A stretch of DNA of 64,000 nt, taken from Ignelater luminosus. Taxonomy: Eukaryota; Arthropoda; Insecta; Coleoptera; Elateridae. The DNA lies in the NCBI GenBank assembly GCA_011009095.1, contig VTPC01089649.1:188514-252513 (forward strand), given 5' to 3'. The stretch's first letter is position 1; every line of letters starts with the position of its first letter. Below, in pieces: positions 10,483 through 23,230 of this stretch. The position numbers were made by a program, and so were the translations under genes. The notes below the pieces were generated by a model. It worked only from the letters and a program-made list of their open reading frames with translations. It was not told where the DNA came from and searched no databases.

Positions 10483-12986
10483 CTGAAACAATTACATTTC
10501 CTTACTTTTAATAATCGTGACATTATTAGTTAAGTTAAGAAATTAGAATGTATATTTCGCATCGATTTATGTATCATATAGATAGAGATAGTTAAGAAGA
10601 ATGTAGTATATACCGGGAAAGCATATTATGAAAGTGTTAGTAGCGCATGATAAAAGGTACAAACGGGCCACCCGCAAACACAGTGACCCGATTCGAATAG
10701 GGGTAGAAATGGATCGATTGTCGAGGGCGAGCAAGGCCGGCGCGTGGCCCTCCTACGCGTTTTACCTGTACCGGTAGCGCCACCCACCAACAATCCTATT
10801 TTATTTATATATTTTCTCATATAAATTGCTACAGATCGACAATGTTAGTTTACTAAAAAAGGGATATCGTATACTATAGAAATACGTATTTACTTTGTAC
10901 AGCCAATCCGATACCTTCAGGTATTTAAGTGGTATCTTTAATGCTGGTCGAATCGTTTTAAAGTTTCGAACGCTTCCCGCTAAACTAAACCAGAGCGTAT
11001 ATTTCCGCTAAAAGAAAATTATGAATATCTATCTTTTAATTCATTTTGAAACGAGAACATGCTCTATTTAACAATTAAGTCTTAAGAGGCTAACTTTGTA
11101 CACTTAATCGGGATAATCTCAACAACAATGCAGCTTAAAATAGCTTAAGAGACTATTTTTAATTTGTCGATATTACTTATTATACAAACATAGTAAGCGC
11201 ACGTTAAACGTATATTTAAAAAAAAGAACCAACCAACCTCTATATTAGTATTATATCATGAATGCTTTGCCATTACGTTTTAATTTTTTATATGAAGGAT
11301 GACGTGTTATTATAAACAGTTTCGCTAGGATAACAATAAATTATAAATAGTTACAGTCAATAAACTCCTAGTTTGAAACACCTCAATTAATAGGTACTAC
11401 TAGTATAGATAAATAAACACAAGATAGGTCGATTTTATAAAGTGAAGACTAATTATTTTGTTTGTTATTACCACACGATCATTATGGGTTTGACGATTTT
11501 ATGGAATTATCAAATTTTACGAATAAACTTTATTGTGTCTTCTCGTACACGTGATTCAAACTAGCTAAAAACTCAAGTTTAAAAATTCGGGATTTAATTA
11601 ACGTAGTCATTTATTTGACTAATTATTTAAATTTCAATAAAATGCGAATCTGTGATTGGAACTCTAAATGAAAATAAGAATTCATTTTGGGACAGTTAGA
11701 TTTTTTAATAGGTAGCGCAATACTTTATTGCAATAGGTGCTTATTATCAATTCTTGAGCTACGACGAACATAAAAATAACTCAATAAGATCTAGTGAGAG
11801 AAACAAACAACAATCTTGAGAAAAAATAGCAGAAGTGGTAGATTGCAATTATTAGTATTTTTGTGAAATAAAAAAATTTAATAATAATTATTGAGATATT
11901 ACATATGCCATTATGTAATTATTTTAAGTAAATTATTTTGCATTCTACTTCCGCAACTTTTTGGTTCGGTAGCAATCTTCTAATCCATAGTTCCAACACA
12001 ATGATAGATTGGACAGGTTTAATTCAGAAGCCCGTGATGCTCTAAATGAAATACAAATAGAACTAATTTGTGAATTATCTTTTTAAGATTAAAGCAATGT
12101 CGATAAAAATGCATCCATACCTTATAAAAAAAAACTGCACAGTTTAAAAACAACGTCTAATTTTAGTTTTAATTGCAATAAGAAAAAAAACAATAAATGT
12201 ATATAATTATATATATAATATATATAAAACATCTAAAAATATGTTTGTCTATAGCAAACATTTATCAACAATACTTTTCTTTATCTTTATTATATCTTTA
12301 TTTTAAATAACAAACGACTTTTTCAGTTTTACTGTTATAAGTTGAAAGACTCGAACTTGCTTGAATAATTTTTGATAAAATGATAATCTTTGATATAGAT
12401 TATAAGATTTAATTCCCAGTATCATAACCTTTAAAATAAATCACTACTAAATTTAATGCTAAATTGGAATTTCTTTTCATTTTAGACAGAAGTGGTAAAT
12501 TAAATTATGAAAACAACCATGTCCGATACAGTAAATTTACACAAAATAAGAAAATCAGAATTAAGAAAAATTAAAAAACATTTGAAAATCTTCAACCGAG
12601 CAATTTATTAAAAATGATTCAATAATTTGCAACTATTTCTTCTCTCAAAAATGTTTAAATGAAATCACAATTACAACGCGTTTCTTAAGATACACGGGAG
12701 GTTAAATCATTAAATCAGTCATTATTGCCACAAATTCTTTTTAAAAGTTAAAAACGGCAGTACTATGTCTCATCTATCCTAGGGAAACACTCGTGTCCAG
12801 ATAACAATATCACGAGTGATGTTCAATATTTCGCATCACGTGTGTTTGACAAAGATACCTTTGCAACAAACATCATGTTCGTTCTCGCTTCTGAATAAAC
12901 ATTATTTATTATTAACTATACGCTTTGTATATATATACACGGGGTTAGAAGTTCACAAGACATTTACATAGATAAACCGGACTCAC
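10483..12986. other. Probable Mef2 5' intron; no genes seen
   Basis: AT-rich sequence without supportable coding exons, including an AT dinucleotide run near 12200-12230. It would be intronic to Mef2 if any of the upstream candidate first exons is used. Confidence 0.4.
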
Positions 12987-13290
12987 CAAGAGTGGTAAAC
13001 GTCGTAAAGATAGCATCACTGTTAAAACCAGCACAGTACAAGGAGCGTCCACACGCATCACGCAAGAGAACTATTCGAGTCCCGGCACCAAACTCGTGCC
13101 AAGATGAGTTGATACGTTGATACCCGCCACCGGAGGCGGCTACCGATTGGATCTACCCGGACCGACGTCACTGGCTATGAACCAATGTTTGCGATCGCCG
13201 GTACTACGTCTCTGGAGTCAGCTGGTGCGACTGATAACGCGTGGGGTATCCAGAAACGCGTCCCAAGTATTTTCATGAAGAATGTATGTA
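12987..13290 (-). promoter_or_regulatory. Candidate non-coding first exon / promoter of Mef2 (proximal)
   Basis: A CpG-containing, GC-rich island in an AT-rich background. Its minus strand ends in a strong donor, CTTG|GTGAGT, with GT at 12986-12985. No reading frame resembles a protein. Position, strand and the need for an upstream Mef2 5' exon make it a candidate alternative first exon. The right boundary is approximate, drawn where base composition falls. Confidence 0.4.
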
Positions 13291-15124
13291 TTACAATTTA
13301 TCCCCCAAAGCGAAAATTACCCAGGTTTATACGACTCTATTCATGCCTTGGCACATACGAAATGAAACGTAATAAAATCGTGAAATAAACATTACACTTA
13401 CATTTCTTTCGTTTTCTATCACTATTATTTTTTAACCAACGCAGAGAATGGCTTTATTATTTACATTTCTAACATAAGACATACAGTGTCGAAGAATTCA
13501 GTAATGTCCTAAGAAAAATAATCAGGTCGTACAACTATAAACGAACGATTAGAGCATTTTATTCCAATTTTTGGTGTACGTTTCAAAATATTATCAATGC
13601 TAGATTATTAATTCTTATCCCGTCGAGTTTATTTAAAAGCGTAAAATAAGAACTCATTAAAAACTTAATTTATAAAAATACAATAAAGTGTTGTACATAG
13701 GAAAATATTTGCCCAAGTCTTTTAAAATGCAACGATTTAAACGAGATAAAACTTGATAACCCTGAAGAACACAAACAACAATGTAAATGCTGAACGTTAA
13801 AAACATGCAAGTTCATTGACAATTAATTTAAGAATTTGAAATTTAGAAACACTTTTTCTAATGTTTTTTATTTGAGTGTGTTTCTTTTTTTTATTAGAAT
13901 ATTAGCTAAATATACATAGGTACTTGCCAAAAATATCTAACAATGTTCCGTGTTTCATAAAGAACGAAACAATCTTCTAATATCTTCATAATGAGATTGT
14001 TGTATCTTTGTTATAACAATTACTATATATCTGTACAGTTATCTAATTAAAATCAACCATTTTGTATTACCACTTTTCCTAGACAAAATTGTTAAAACGT
14101 TGTTGCTTCTACCGTTCGCAATAAAGAAACTCCTAAAACTGCCCGTGACGTAAAATCCTTGATCTGCTGCCAAGAAACAGAAAGACGCTCAAGAAACCTC
14201 AGTCACTAATGTAAGGAAATAATTAGTAAATATTTCAGACTGTAATTAGCCGACAGTTACAAACTACTACGTATCTTAGCAAAGCCAAAAGAAGCCGATC
14301 CCTTTTTTTTCGAAACAATAACTTGCCTAATCACAAAAATGCAGTAATATTTCTAACGTATAAAAGAATTTTAAAATCTTATCGGAATTGTAGATTTAGA
14401 TAATTTCGTAGAACTAAATCATTATGTTCCCCTATCAGACAGACAAGAGGAGGGGATTAATCGAGAGTAAATAAACTTAAGCAAATCGCAATTATTAAAG
14501 TTAGAAATCGAAATAGCGAATTAATAGCTCGAATCAACGCACACAATTAAGAATTCAAGCAAGTATGGTAATAACATTCACTAAGAACGGACATAAGAAT
14601 TGACAGTAAGGTTAACAAAGATCTGGAACGATTTCAAGAATGAACCAGGACTGTTTCAATTATGCTCTTTTTATTTGGGGAGAGCCGCGTTCTAGCAGAG
14701 TTGTTAACAGAGGTGCTCACTGCCGGATTTCCGCCAAGTCCGTGCGTTCGCAGCTGTGCTGGGTTACTTGAAACTTTTAATCAACACTCTTTGACGAGAA
14801 AGTTTCCGTACCCTTCCTGCTATCATAAAGCGTATAAACATAGCCAACTTGGAAGCTTTTGACTTTTGCCGAAGACAATTAATATACTAAAAGCAAAGAC
14901 GTCACTGGAGGGATAGGCTTAGAGGTGAAGGGTCACGGACCAAAGCGGCAGCACTCACATGCACGGGGATCTCGCGGTCTCCATGGTGACGGAACACCGT
15001 CTTAACAAGGTCGACCGCACGCACTAGATTCGCGATGCGCGGTTCGCGAAGCATGCATTACTATTACACCCCAAAAATAATTGTCAGTTTTAAAATAAAT
15101 CTGCGCTATCCTGGGATTTCTTAC
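13291..15124. other. Non-coding stretch between GC-rich islands
   Basis: AT-rich with no supportable gene. The short open frame at 14662-14862 has no family resemblance. A minus-strand GTGAGT donor-like site near 14955 lies in a GC-richer patch but is weaker evidence than the islands listed. Confidence 0.35.
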
Positions 15125-15355
15125 CTCAGACGTCGGCCGCGGCGTCGCTTGCGTTGGGTCTTGCGAACGCTGGTTATAGATGCACTTACGAACAGGGATG
15201 CTGGACGCCAAGTCCCCTCCTGGCGGAGCCCCAGCTCACCCCCGACCCCGCGGCGAAGAGCTTAGGCTTGTGCACGTGTTCTCGCACCGCTCCCGTGCAC
15301 CCACCGCAGCTCTCGCTCGCGTTTCGCGCGACGCCAACGCTTAAAAGCAGGGAAT
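15125..15355 (-). promoter_or_regulatory. Candidate non-coding first exon / CpG-rich promoter of Mef2
   Basis: The clearest CpG-rich stretch near Mef2, with many CG dinucleotides between 15130 and 15340. On the minus strand it ends with the donor CTGAG|GTAAGA (GT at 15124-15123). A second donor-like site (TTC|GTAAGT) lies within it near 15195. No frame gives a recognisable protein. I interpret it as a 5' untranslated exon with its promoter; the exact start is unknown. Confidence 0.45.
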
Positions 15356-16202
15356 AAACAGCCTTCGATTTTGGACAGCACCAAGTACGCCAGAAAATAA
15401 ATAAACCCAACATCTATTCATGCTTTTTTTTAAATTTCACTTTCAAACACAACTAACGTATATTACGTTCAGACATTTCAATCCATTGATCTAACGAGAA
15501 TTTATAAGTTCTTATCAGAGGAAGCTACTTATAGAATTCTAGTCAAACTTCATGCCAGCTATTTCGAGTTAAAGCCAAGTTTATAAAATCTTCTTATTTA
15601 AAAACGAAATACAAAAGAAAGAGACGTGGAGTCAAAATGTTAGTTAAACGGTGTGTTGGTGTGATAGGGGCTGTTTCGTGTGTGGCTGGTAACTCCCATC
15701 TGTGCGATGTCGCACAGGAAGTCTCCGAGATATCTTAGTAATTTCTCTTAAATTTCTAATACTACGGAACTTGTGCCAGAAGTGAAGCAAAAAAGCTACG
15801 TAAGGGGCCATGAGCTAAAGATAGCTGTGGGCACGTGTGCAACCGGCAGGCGTGACGAGGCCCGGGCCGGGGTCGGGCGGGCGTCGCGGCGCTGGTTGAC
15901 TCATGGGGAAGCGCCTGGTCGACCAGCAACACATTCCCCAACTCTGGTGCTTACAGTCCAGCCTTCGGCTACCCGGTTAGTCACCTCTTACAGGAGCCAT
16001 GTGCTGCTTGTTGGTAGATAACTAGAGCACGGCATGTGCACCGATAGCGGAACGTGCACAACAGCGGCTGCTACGACGAGACCCCTTCTCAAGTACCCAT
16101 GCCTTTTAAGGCGCGATGAAACAGCCAAGTGCGCCGTCGGTTTCTTTTCCCCTCGGCACCACACTTTGGTCCCCACATCCCGATACGATGCAAATTACTT
16201 AC

Positions 16203-16262
16203 CCTCGTCATCATCCTCGACTAACGTTTAACCGCGCCTGTACCTTCGGTATAAACGTGCCA
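16203..16262 (-). promoter_or_regulatory. Candidate distal first exon of Mef2
   Basis: The minus strand shows a consensus donor AGG|GTAAGT (GT at 16202-16201), preceded about 45 bp upstream by a TATA-like GTTTATACC and an E-box-like CACGTGGCACG. The neighbouring 15.83-16.25 kb interval is strongly GC-rich, including GGCCCGGGCCGGGGTCGGGC and an AP-1 type TGACTCA at 15897-15903. This would be a short first exon with its own promoter, but no transcript evidence is available. Confidence 0.3.
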
Positions 16263-17254
16263 CGTGCATTTTCTTTAATAATCTTAACGTTAATTTCTAA
16301 TATTTTACAAACTTTTTCCTAGACGAGCAGTCACGATGAAATTTATTTGAAATCAAATTAAGTTAGGATGTTTACTTGCTATGAAAGACAAAACAACTTT
16401 AATCCAATAGTCACGTTAAAGAGAATAGACGACAAACTCTTTCATTAATAAATAAATACTACCACCCCTTTAAAGTTTAAAAATAAAAGTTTTGGTGCCA
16501 TATTGTTTATTTACATCACATGATGATGCAGTTGGCAATGCAAAGTAACAGAGCGTGATAACAAATTTCTAAATTTGTCGCTGCTGTAAACCTGTGGTAA
16601 CTACTGACTTAATCTTAATTTCATCTGTAAACTCCCCCAATAAATACTCTTTATGCGCATTTTTATACGATACGAGGAATTAGTCGAGGTCGCAACAGTT
16701 TATAAAACGCATGTCTAGTAGAATCGGCATCAATTAAAATAATACTTGAAATTCTTTCGTTGTTTTTAACCCTCTTACTCGAGAAATGAATTTTATGACG
16801 TGCCGTTTGCTGAAATAAAGCTGTTATATATTTAAATAAGCTATCAACAATAAAAGTCTGGAAATCAAGAGGAAACCGTTTAAATGAATCGTCGAGTAGA
16901 TACCAGCAAGCATAGTTGACACCTACGTGTCTCCGTGGCGGTCATTTGATGAGCTTTAAGGTGATAATGAGACGTTTAATGATTTTCAAATAGCGAATTT
17001 TACGATTTTAAAGCGTCGAAGCTTTCAAAAAGAGATCTGCTAATATACCTGGAAGTGTATAAATTGTAATCAACCTATGCAAGAAGGGTGTTGCTGAAGA
17101 TTTCACGAAAATCCATTGCGCTCTGCTGAAAGCACGCACTTCCTCGTACGAACCCGTTCACACATACCGTGCGACAAATGTGTTAGTATAGGCACAGGTA
17201 GGACACCCGGTTGTTTCGAAGACAAAAGACGACACTTTTCCGAAAGATAAGGGT

Positions 17255-17287
17255 GCGGGCCGTCGAAGCCGACGTTCGACGGCCCGC
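17255..17287. repeat. Perfect GC-rich hairpin
   Basis: 13-bp arms GCGGGCCGTCGAA (17255-17267) and its exact complement (17275-17287) are separated by a 7-nt loop. It is strikingly GC-rich for the desert and lies in a moderately GC-rich stretch (17.10-17.34 kb) without a convincing coding frame. It could be a structured transcript part or a transposon relic. Confidence 0.65.
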
Positions 17288-20200
17288 TCAAGGCACGGAT
17301 GCCCACTAAACCACAAGTCCGGGAGCTTCTCATCCAGAATAAAAGCAACGCTCAAAATATAAGTTTTATTTCAGTACTGCTATAGCACAGCTTTTTGGGT
17401 ATTTTTGACCTGCCTAAGTTGCACACAGCATTGCTCGAACAATTTTTAATGTTAATTATAGACATAAACAAACGGAAATATCTATCTATACATAGATTCG
17501 CTATAGGTTGAACAACAAACCGAGTACGATATCGTGCCGCGCTGCTTCAATAGTGTGACCACTTAGAACCTACCCTAACATCGTACGCCAAAAATTATCG
17601 CTGTTACGCACCGCATTCTAGCTGACGCCATTCGTAGTAGATTTCACTTGCATGAGAATTTTGGGAAAATCTTCGTTACAAAATAAAAGTTTCAAAAATC
17701 GCCCTCGTTTGGAGAAACCAACCCAAATCGAAACATTAAAGTTTAATTCGGTTGTTCAATTACATAGATATGCATAATAATATAATGATCGTTCAAATTT
17801 AAAGTAACAAAAATTCACTATTTATCAAAGCAGTTACTTTATTGATGTGCACTGTTCCCTCTAGAGAGTTGTGCTTTAATTACACTTATAAATTATATAA
17901 ATAAATAATTTAAATTTCTTCAGGCTGAGGATGACATCAAGTTTTAAATAAATTGAAATCTAATGTAGGTACCAAAAAAAAGTTTAAAAAACATTTCTCC
18001 CTTATAATTTAAGTTTGTTTTTCTTACAAGATTCTTTTAACACTCCAATAACTCGATTCAATGTTAGTGATACTCATAAACGTAAAAACACATCATTCTC
18101 AGAATTGTGACGATATCAACTAGGAGTAAGAAAAAAAGCTCTGAACTTCTACTACAGCATCTTCAATCAATATAGCATCTCTTAGCAACTTGGTTACGCA
18201 AAATTTCGATTTTTTTGCCATGACTACCAGTAAGATTTTCTGGAGAATTAAATGGTAGCTCGTAAAAGGACAACTTTATTATCAAGATATTTCTCAAATG
18301 GTTTTCATACAAAAATATCTTATGAATTTCTATATAAAGCTAATTAAGGAACAGAATAATGTAAAGAATTCTATATGAGCTACAAAAAAAATAATACCTA
18401 CAAAAGCAAAATTGTTGACTTAATTACAAACTTTATTAAACGTCATTTTCTTTTTAGCCATTGGCTGAATAGAGGTTTTACATCATCGATTATAGAAAAT
18501 TAATAAAGACTGCTTGCTATCTGTTGTCTCGCATTGGATTTTGGACACCATGGAACCAAGTGCTTCCCAACAGATGTACGATTAAGAGTGGCAGATAAAA
18601 TTAAAGATGGAATTTACTGCTAGTAATGATTTTGACACTTGGTGTCTTCTTTTAAAGACTGCAGACTAATAAATCAAATTTCAAAGAATTTTTCCGACAT
18701 TTCTCAGTTCTTCAGATAATCAGATATCCTGACGTCTTTCAGAAATAAAAGATTGTTGTGTAATAAGTAAAATACCAAGATTCTGGTTCAGTAATTTTAT
18801 GAAACAAGCAGACAATAAATGGAAGAATGCAGGTTAGCGGAGGATATATTTTGCTATTCGGAGAGGTAATACAAGCGAATAAATAAACGCGAGAGAATTT
18901 GTAAGGTATATGAAGAGAAAATGCTGAACAAGTAACGCAAAACAAAAATAATTCAAGTATAGATAAATAATATAACTGCAAGAAATATTGTCAAGAATTT
19001 AATAATAGACAAAAACGTGAATTTGGCATCCGTTACTCATCACGAGGACGCCATCTTTTGGTCAGCATTTATAATCTATAGATGGCTTGCTAGATCATCA
19101 AATTTCTCAACAGAACAAAATCTTACTTTCTCTCTCTTTTGCCTTCCAGTATTTCTGTTGGTTGCGGTTTTGGCAACTCTTTTGTTCTAATCTAATCGTA
19201 GTAACTCTTTCAAATAATTGTTCACATGTTTACTTTTCTTCAAATTAGATCAAAAAAGTTATGTCAATAACTATAAACATAGACAATTTGCATAATACTA
19301 TAGGCTGAAACGGTAGTGAGTCAATGTGCAACAATTATTTCGAAGTATAGCCTTAAGCTGGAAGAAGAATAAATGAAAGAAAAATCGTAAAAGAGGATAA
19401 GGCAACTTTGGCAATACCAAATTTGAATTAAATGTAAGTGTTGAGCTTAACCAAGGCAGTACAATGAGCGAAGGCAAAAGATTTCTATTATTAAATATAT
19501 AAAGTGTGATCTATGCCAGAGGCAGAACCGTTTGAACTACGAAAAGGAATAAGAAATTATTTAATTCACATGGAAAAATTGTTGCAATCTTTATCTTTTT
19601 ACTTAATGCTGATGTCAGAATGGCGTGGTGTCACAAAGCATCAAACGATTATAAGACAAAATTACAAATTACAGCGTTCGAAAATGCTGTATAATGGATC
19701 GTTAGTATTTAGATTATTCCAGTCCTATTCTAGTAGAGGTATAAGTAGTTCTGGAAGTTTTGCGTAATCTCAAAAAGACTTCGATGATGATCTAATAATG
19801 TTCATTTAAACTCCAAACACTAACAAAAGATGATATATTATACTGGTCATAGCGATTATCATTACCATAATCATTTCAACTATCATGTTGGAAATATTCG
19901 ACAAATATGATACAATCGACTCAACTATTTTTGTAAATTCTATTCTATTCATACAGCGAAATTAGATTAAATAATAAATAGTCAGGTTGGAGATAGCAAG
20001 AAGATTCCAGTTCTAGTCTTGCATTTGAGTTTCACACCCTTCGGTGTTTAATTTGTCGTTACGAATGACACCGACTAACAATAACACTAATAGTATCTGG
20101 TGCACTAGTAAGTTCAGCTTTATTGTAGCAATTTATTTTAAAATTAAATTAAATGCTAATTTCAGCCTTAAAATAGATTTATTCTTGAGATAATCCCTAT

Positions 20201-21621
20201 AGAAAAAAGAAAAAAAACAACAATAAAGCTAATCGCGCAAATTATTGCTACTCATTCCATCTAACGTTTAAACCGCTGTTTGATGTCTTTAAATTACATA
20301 CACGTGCTTGATGGATTTATATATCGTTAAATACAAATTTAAATGTAAAGCTTTCAGTTTGATTACAGTGGCATAAGCACCGATTTGAAAGTAGACAATT
20401 TAAGAGAATACTTGGGTAAAGAAGGTAAATGATCAAATTTAGCGAGAAGCTGAAAAATATTTTGGTTTGATAATTGAGGAATAATAAAAAACTAAAATGG
20501 AGATAATAAACAATTAAAAGTAGGCAAGTATCGGTAAGAAATGATCAGACGTGATATGCACTACAGCAAACAGAACCGTCATAGAAACTTGAAGCTACGG
20601 ATTGAAACCAACAGGTGGTAATGAGGTACATTTATTTGATTTACGATTCTTGATAAATTAAGTGTATTATTTTATCTTGTCTTGAGATTTATCTTTTGTC
20701 CCTTACAAATCTTCTGAATAAACCTTGTAATAACTACAAAGTAAACATAAATTGGAGATAGAAAAAATTGTAGACGTAGAAGAAATTGTTAAATCCTATA
20801 TGAAAACATTTATGCTATATTATAAGGTGGAGAATAAAATAATTCATTTAAATTCAGTATTTCGTTTTTGGCACGTTAGCGCATATTAAAAAAGAACAGT
20901 ATTATTTACATCAAGGTTTACCAAGATTGATCTTCTTTAAATAACAAAATATACTCTCCATTCAGGGCTTTTCCCAGGGAAAGTAATTTAAAACGTTTTC
21001 AAAAGCAGAAACATCGTAAGGGTTTCCGAAGTTATATTTTTTGGCTTCTCAATTTTATATTAACCTATATTTTGAATAAAAGATTTTTTAAAGGTATTTT
21101 AGAAGAAATATCTCTTGGTTTTCTTGTGTAATAAATAATAAGTGTTAAATAATATTTTTGAAATTTCCAAAAACATTTTTAAGCTTTAGGCGACATTTCA
21201 AAGGGTAAAAAAATGTAAAAATAACACTTACGGTACTAAATTTCCATCAAGTTAAATGTTTATTGCTTTATAATGATATCGGAATTTTTTAATTCTTGAG
21301 ATACTACTACAAAAACAAAATTGAAACGGGAAAAAAATAAATTATCTCCGATTCTCTACTTTTAATACTGATTGTTTCACCACTCGTCTCTTTGTAGGAA
21401 TTTATCTGAAATATTTTGCATTATTTTCTTAAGCTTATTCAATTCCAAATGATTTCTGCTAAATGTAATTTACCATGTGCATATTAAAATATTTTTATTT
21501 TGAATACCTGCTTAACTTATACCACACAATCGGCCTTGGTATTTTTACAAGCTCAATCCATTAAAAATTCCTACTTAATAAATTGTTTAAATCTTTTGCA
21601 TAAACTGGCAAATGCCGTCAA

Positions 21622-21834
21622 CTAATTATCAATATCAACGAACACTCTTAGGTCAGTGATGACTTTAATGTCAACCTTCCCTTTCCCCCCATTACCGAAG
21701 CTTGGCGTATTGTCTATAACATTTTCTGCAAGTGATATCATTTTAGAGATAATATTACCAAAATCTACAGAGTTAATAACCTGAAATCCCTTCTTCCAAA
21801 TAAATCTGTAGATAAACTGCTTTTTTACAAGCAA
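21622..21834 (-). CDS. Unidentified short open frame, possible terminal exon
   Basis: I do not recognise this. The frame encodes about 70 residues, and its C-terminal 50 (from about VINSVDFGN to the stop) have a more protein-like composition than neighbouring frames: a Gly-rich GNGGKGK followed by alternating acidic and aliphatic residues. Two AG acceptors on the minus strand, near 21782 and 21808, could make it a last exon, but no matching upstream exon was found. It may equally be a chance frame or a relic. Confidence 0.15.
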   Translation of the reverse strand: MLVKKQFIYRFIWKKGFQVINSVDFGNIISKMISLAENVIDNTPSFGNGGKGKVDIKVITDLRVFVDIDN

Positions 21835-23192
21835 ACGATTGCTAAATATAAAATAAACACATACAATTATAAAATTTAACCAGGAAGAAAATATTTGATT
21901 ATAAATATTTCAAGTTTGTTTTGAAATATTCATATAAAAATTATTATAATTAAGTTTAGTATATTTTTCGATTTCATTTCCAATCGATGTAACAATGTAA
22001 CATTATATGGAAAAACATTTTTTAAAGATGCTGCGCTTTTCTATATAACGAAGTAAAAATATAAAATAACCATTAAAGCAGTTTTTCAACTCTGTGCTAT
22101 TTATTAAAATTAATAACAAAACATTTTTGTGTAGGTTGTAGATATGTCAATTAAAAACGACACACATACAGCCTGTTCCATAATATACGTAATATAAACA
22201 TTTGTTTATTTTAATTGTTAGTAATACAAAACTGTACATTTTTATTTTTATTTTGATAACGATAAAAGTTTTTAATTATATTAAAACCAATTTGGGTTTA
22301 CCATTTCTTATAAGAGAAACAAAAAAGAACATAAATGTAAAATTAAAGAACGGAATACACTGAATGAAGATTGGAATAAAAGATAATCCAAATAGATTTT
22401 CTAAATTTTGAAAAAAAAAATAAGAAGTTTCACTTATTAAACGGCTATCAGAACAGACTGTATTTATAATGGAAATTTTCAATAGTCTACTGTGAACATC
22501 TTTGTTGTTCAAATTTCAAGGTCAATTACAATATTCCAAAACAACAGCCATTTTAAACCAAATTGTTATCAAGCTGAATACATACAACTTTCTGATATTA
22601 ATTATTTGGGATTTAATTTCTCGTATTTATCAATAACTCTGCAATATTTGAAGATGAGCAATTTTTCACCGGGATGATTTCCAATATCTAGTTGCATGAA
22701 AATGCATTTTAAAAAGCTGTAGTAATTATATAGAGAAAAAATATAGATAAGATTGCAAAGTTTCTTGTAAATTGCATTTGTAATTTTGTAGATATCTAAT
22801 ACATCAGGAATTGCATGTATTCAGTTTTTTGGAAATAAATTTCTAACGTAATTTTATAAAATGATGACACAACAAAGATGCAGAAGCATTTTACAATAGC
22901 TACTTAAATTTAATTACATGCTGTTTACTTGAAATCATTTATTAACAGAATACTTCCCAGTGATTGGCAATTCAATCAGTAAATAAAAAATTGGGCCTTG
23001 ATTTTTTCAATCATATCAATATTTTACAGGGTCAAAAAATAAAAAAAAAGCAAAATGCATAACTATATTAGAGTTACAGTTCCCTTTAAAATTGTACAAA
23101 TTGAAAAGTTTTATCAGTCCTACAAAATTTGCCTTGCAGCTTTGTTTTGTTCAGTTATTATTTACAGTTCAAAGGTGGTTTTATGCCTTTTA

Positions 23193-23194
23193 CA

Positions 23195-23225
<31 letters not shown>

Positions 23226-23230
23226 TCTCT
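23193..23230. repeat. CT dinucleotide microsatellite
   Basis: Interrupted (CT)n tract of about 38 bp with one A interruption. It is on the plus strand in otherwise AT-rich non-coding sequence. Confidence 0.9.

Noticed and set aside
15002-16322. Many overlapping open frames in GC-rich islands
   Set aside because: CpG-rich DNA lacks stop codons by composition. The frames overlap on both strands and show Arg/Pro-rich, unconserved-looking products.
19513-19767. 84-residue plus-strand open frame
   Set aside because: Isolated, no recognisable motif, no supporting splice or neighbouring exons; probably chance.
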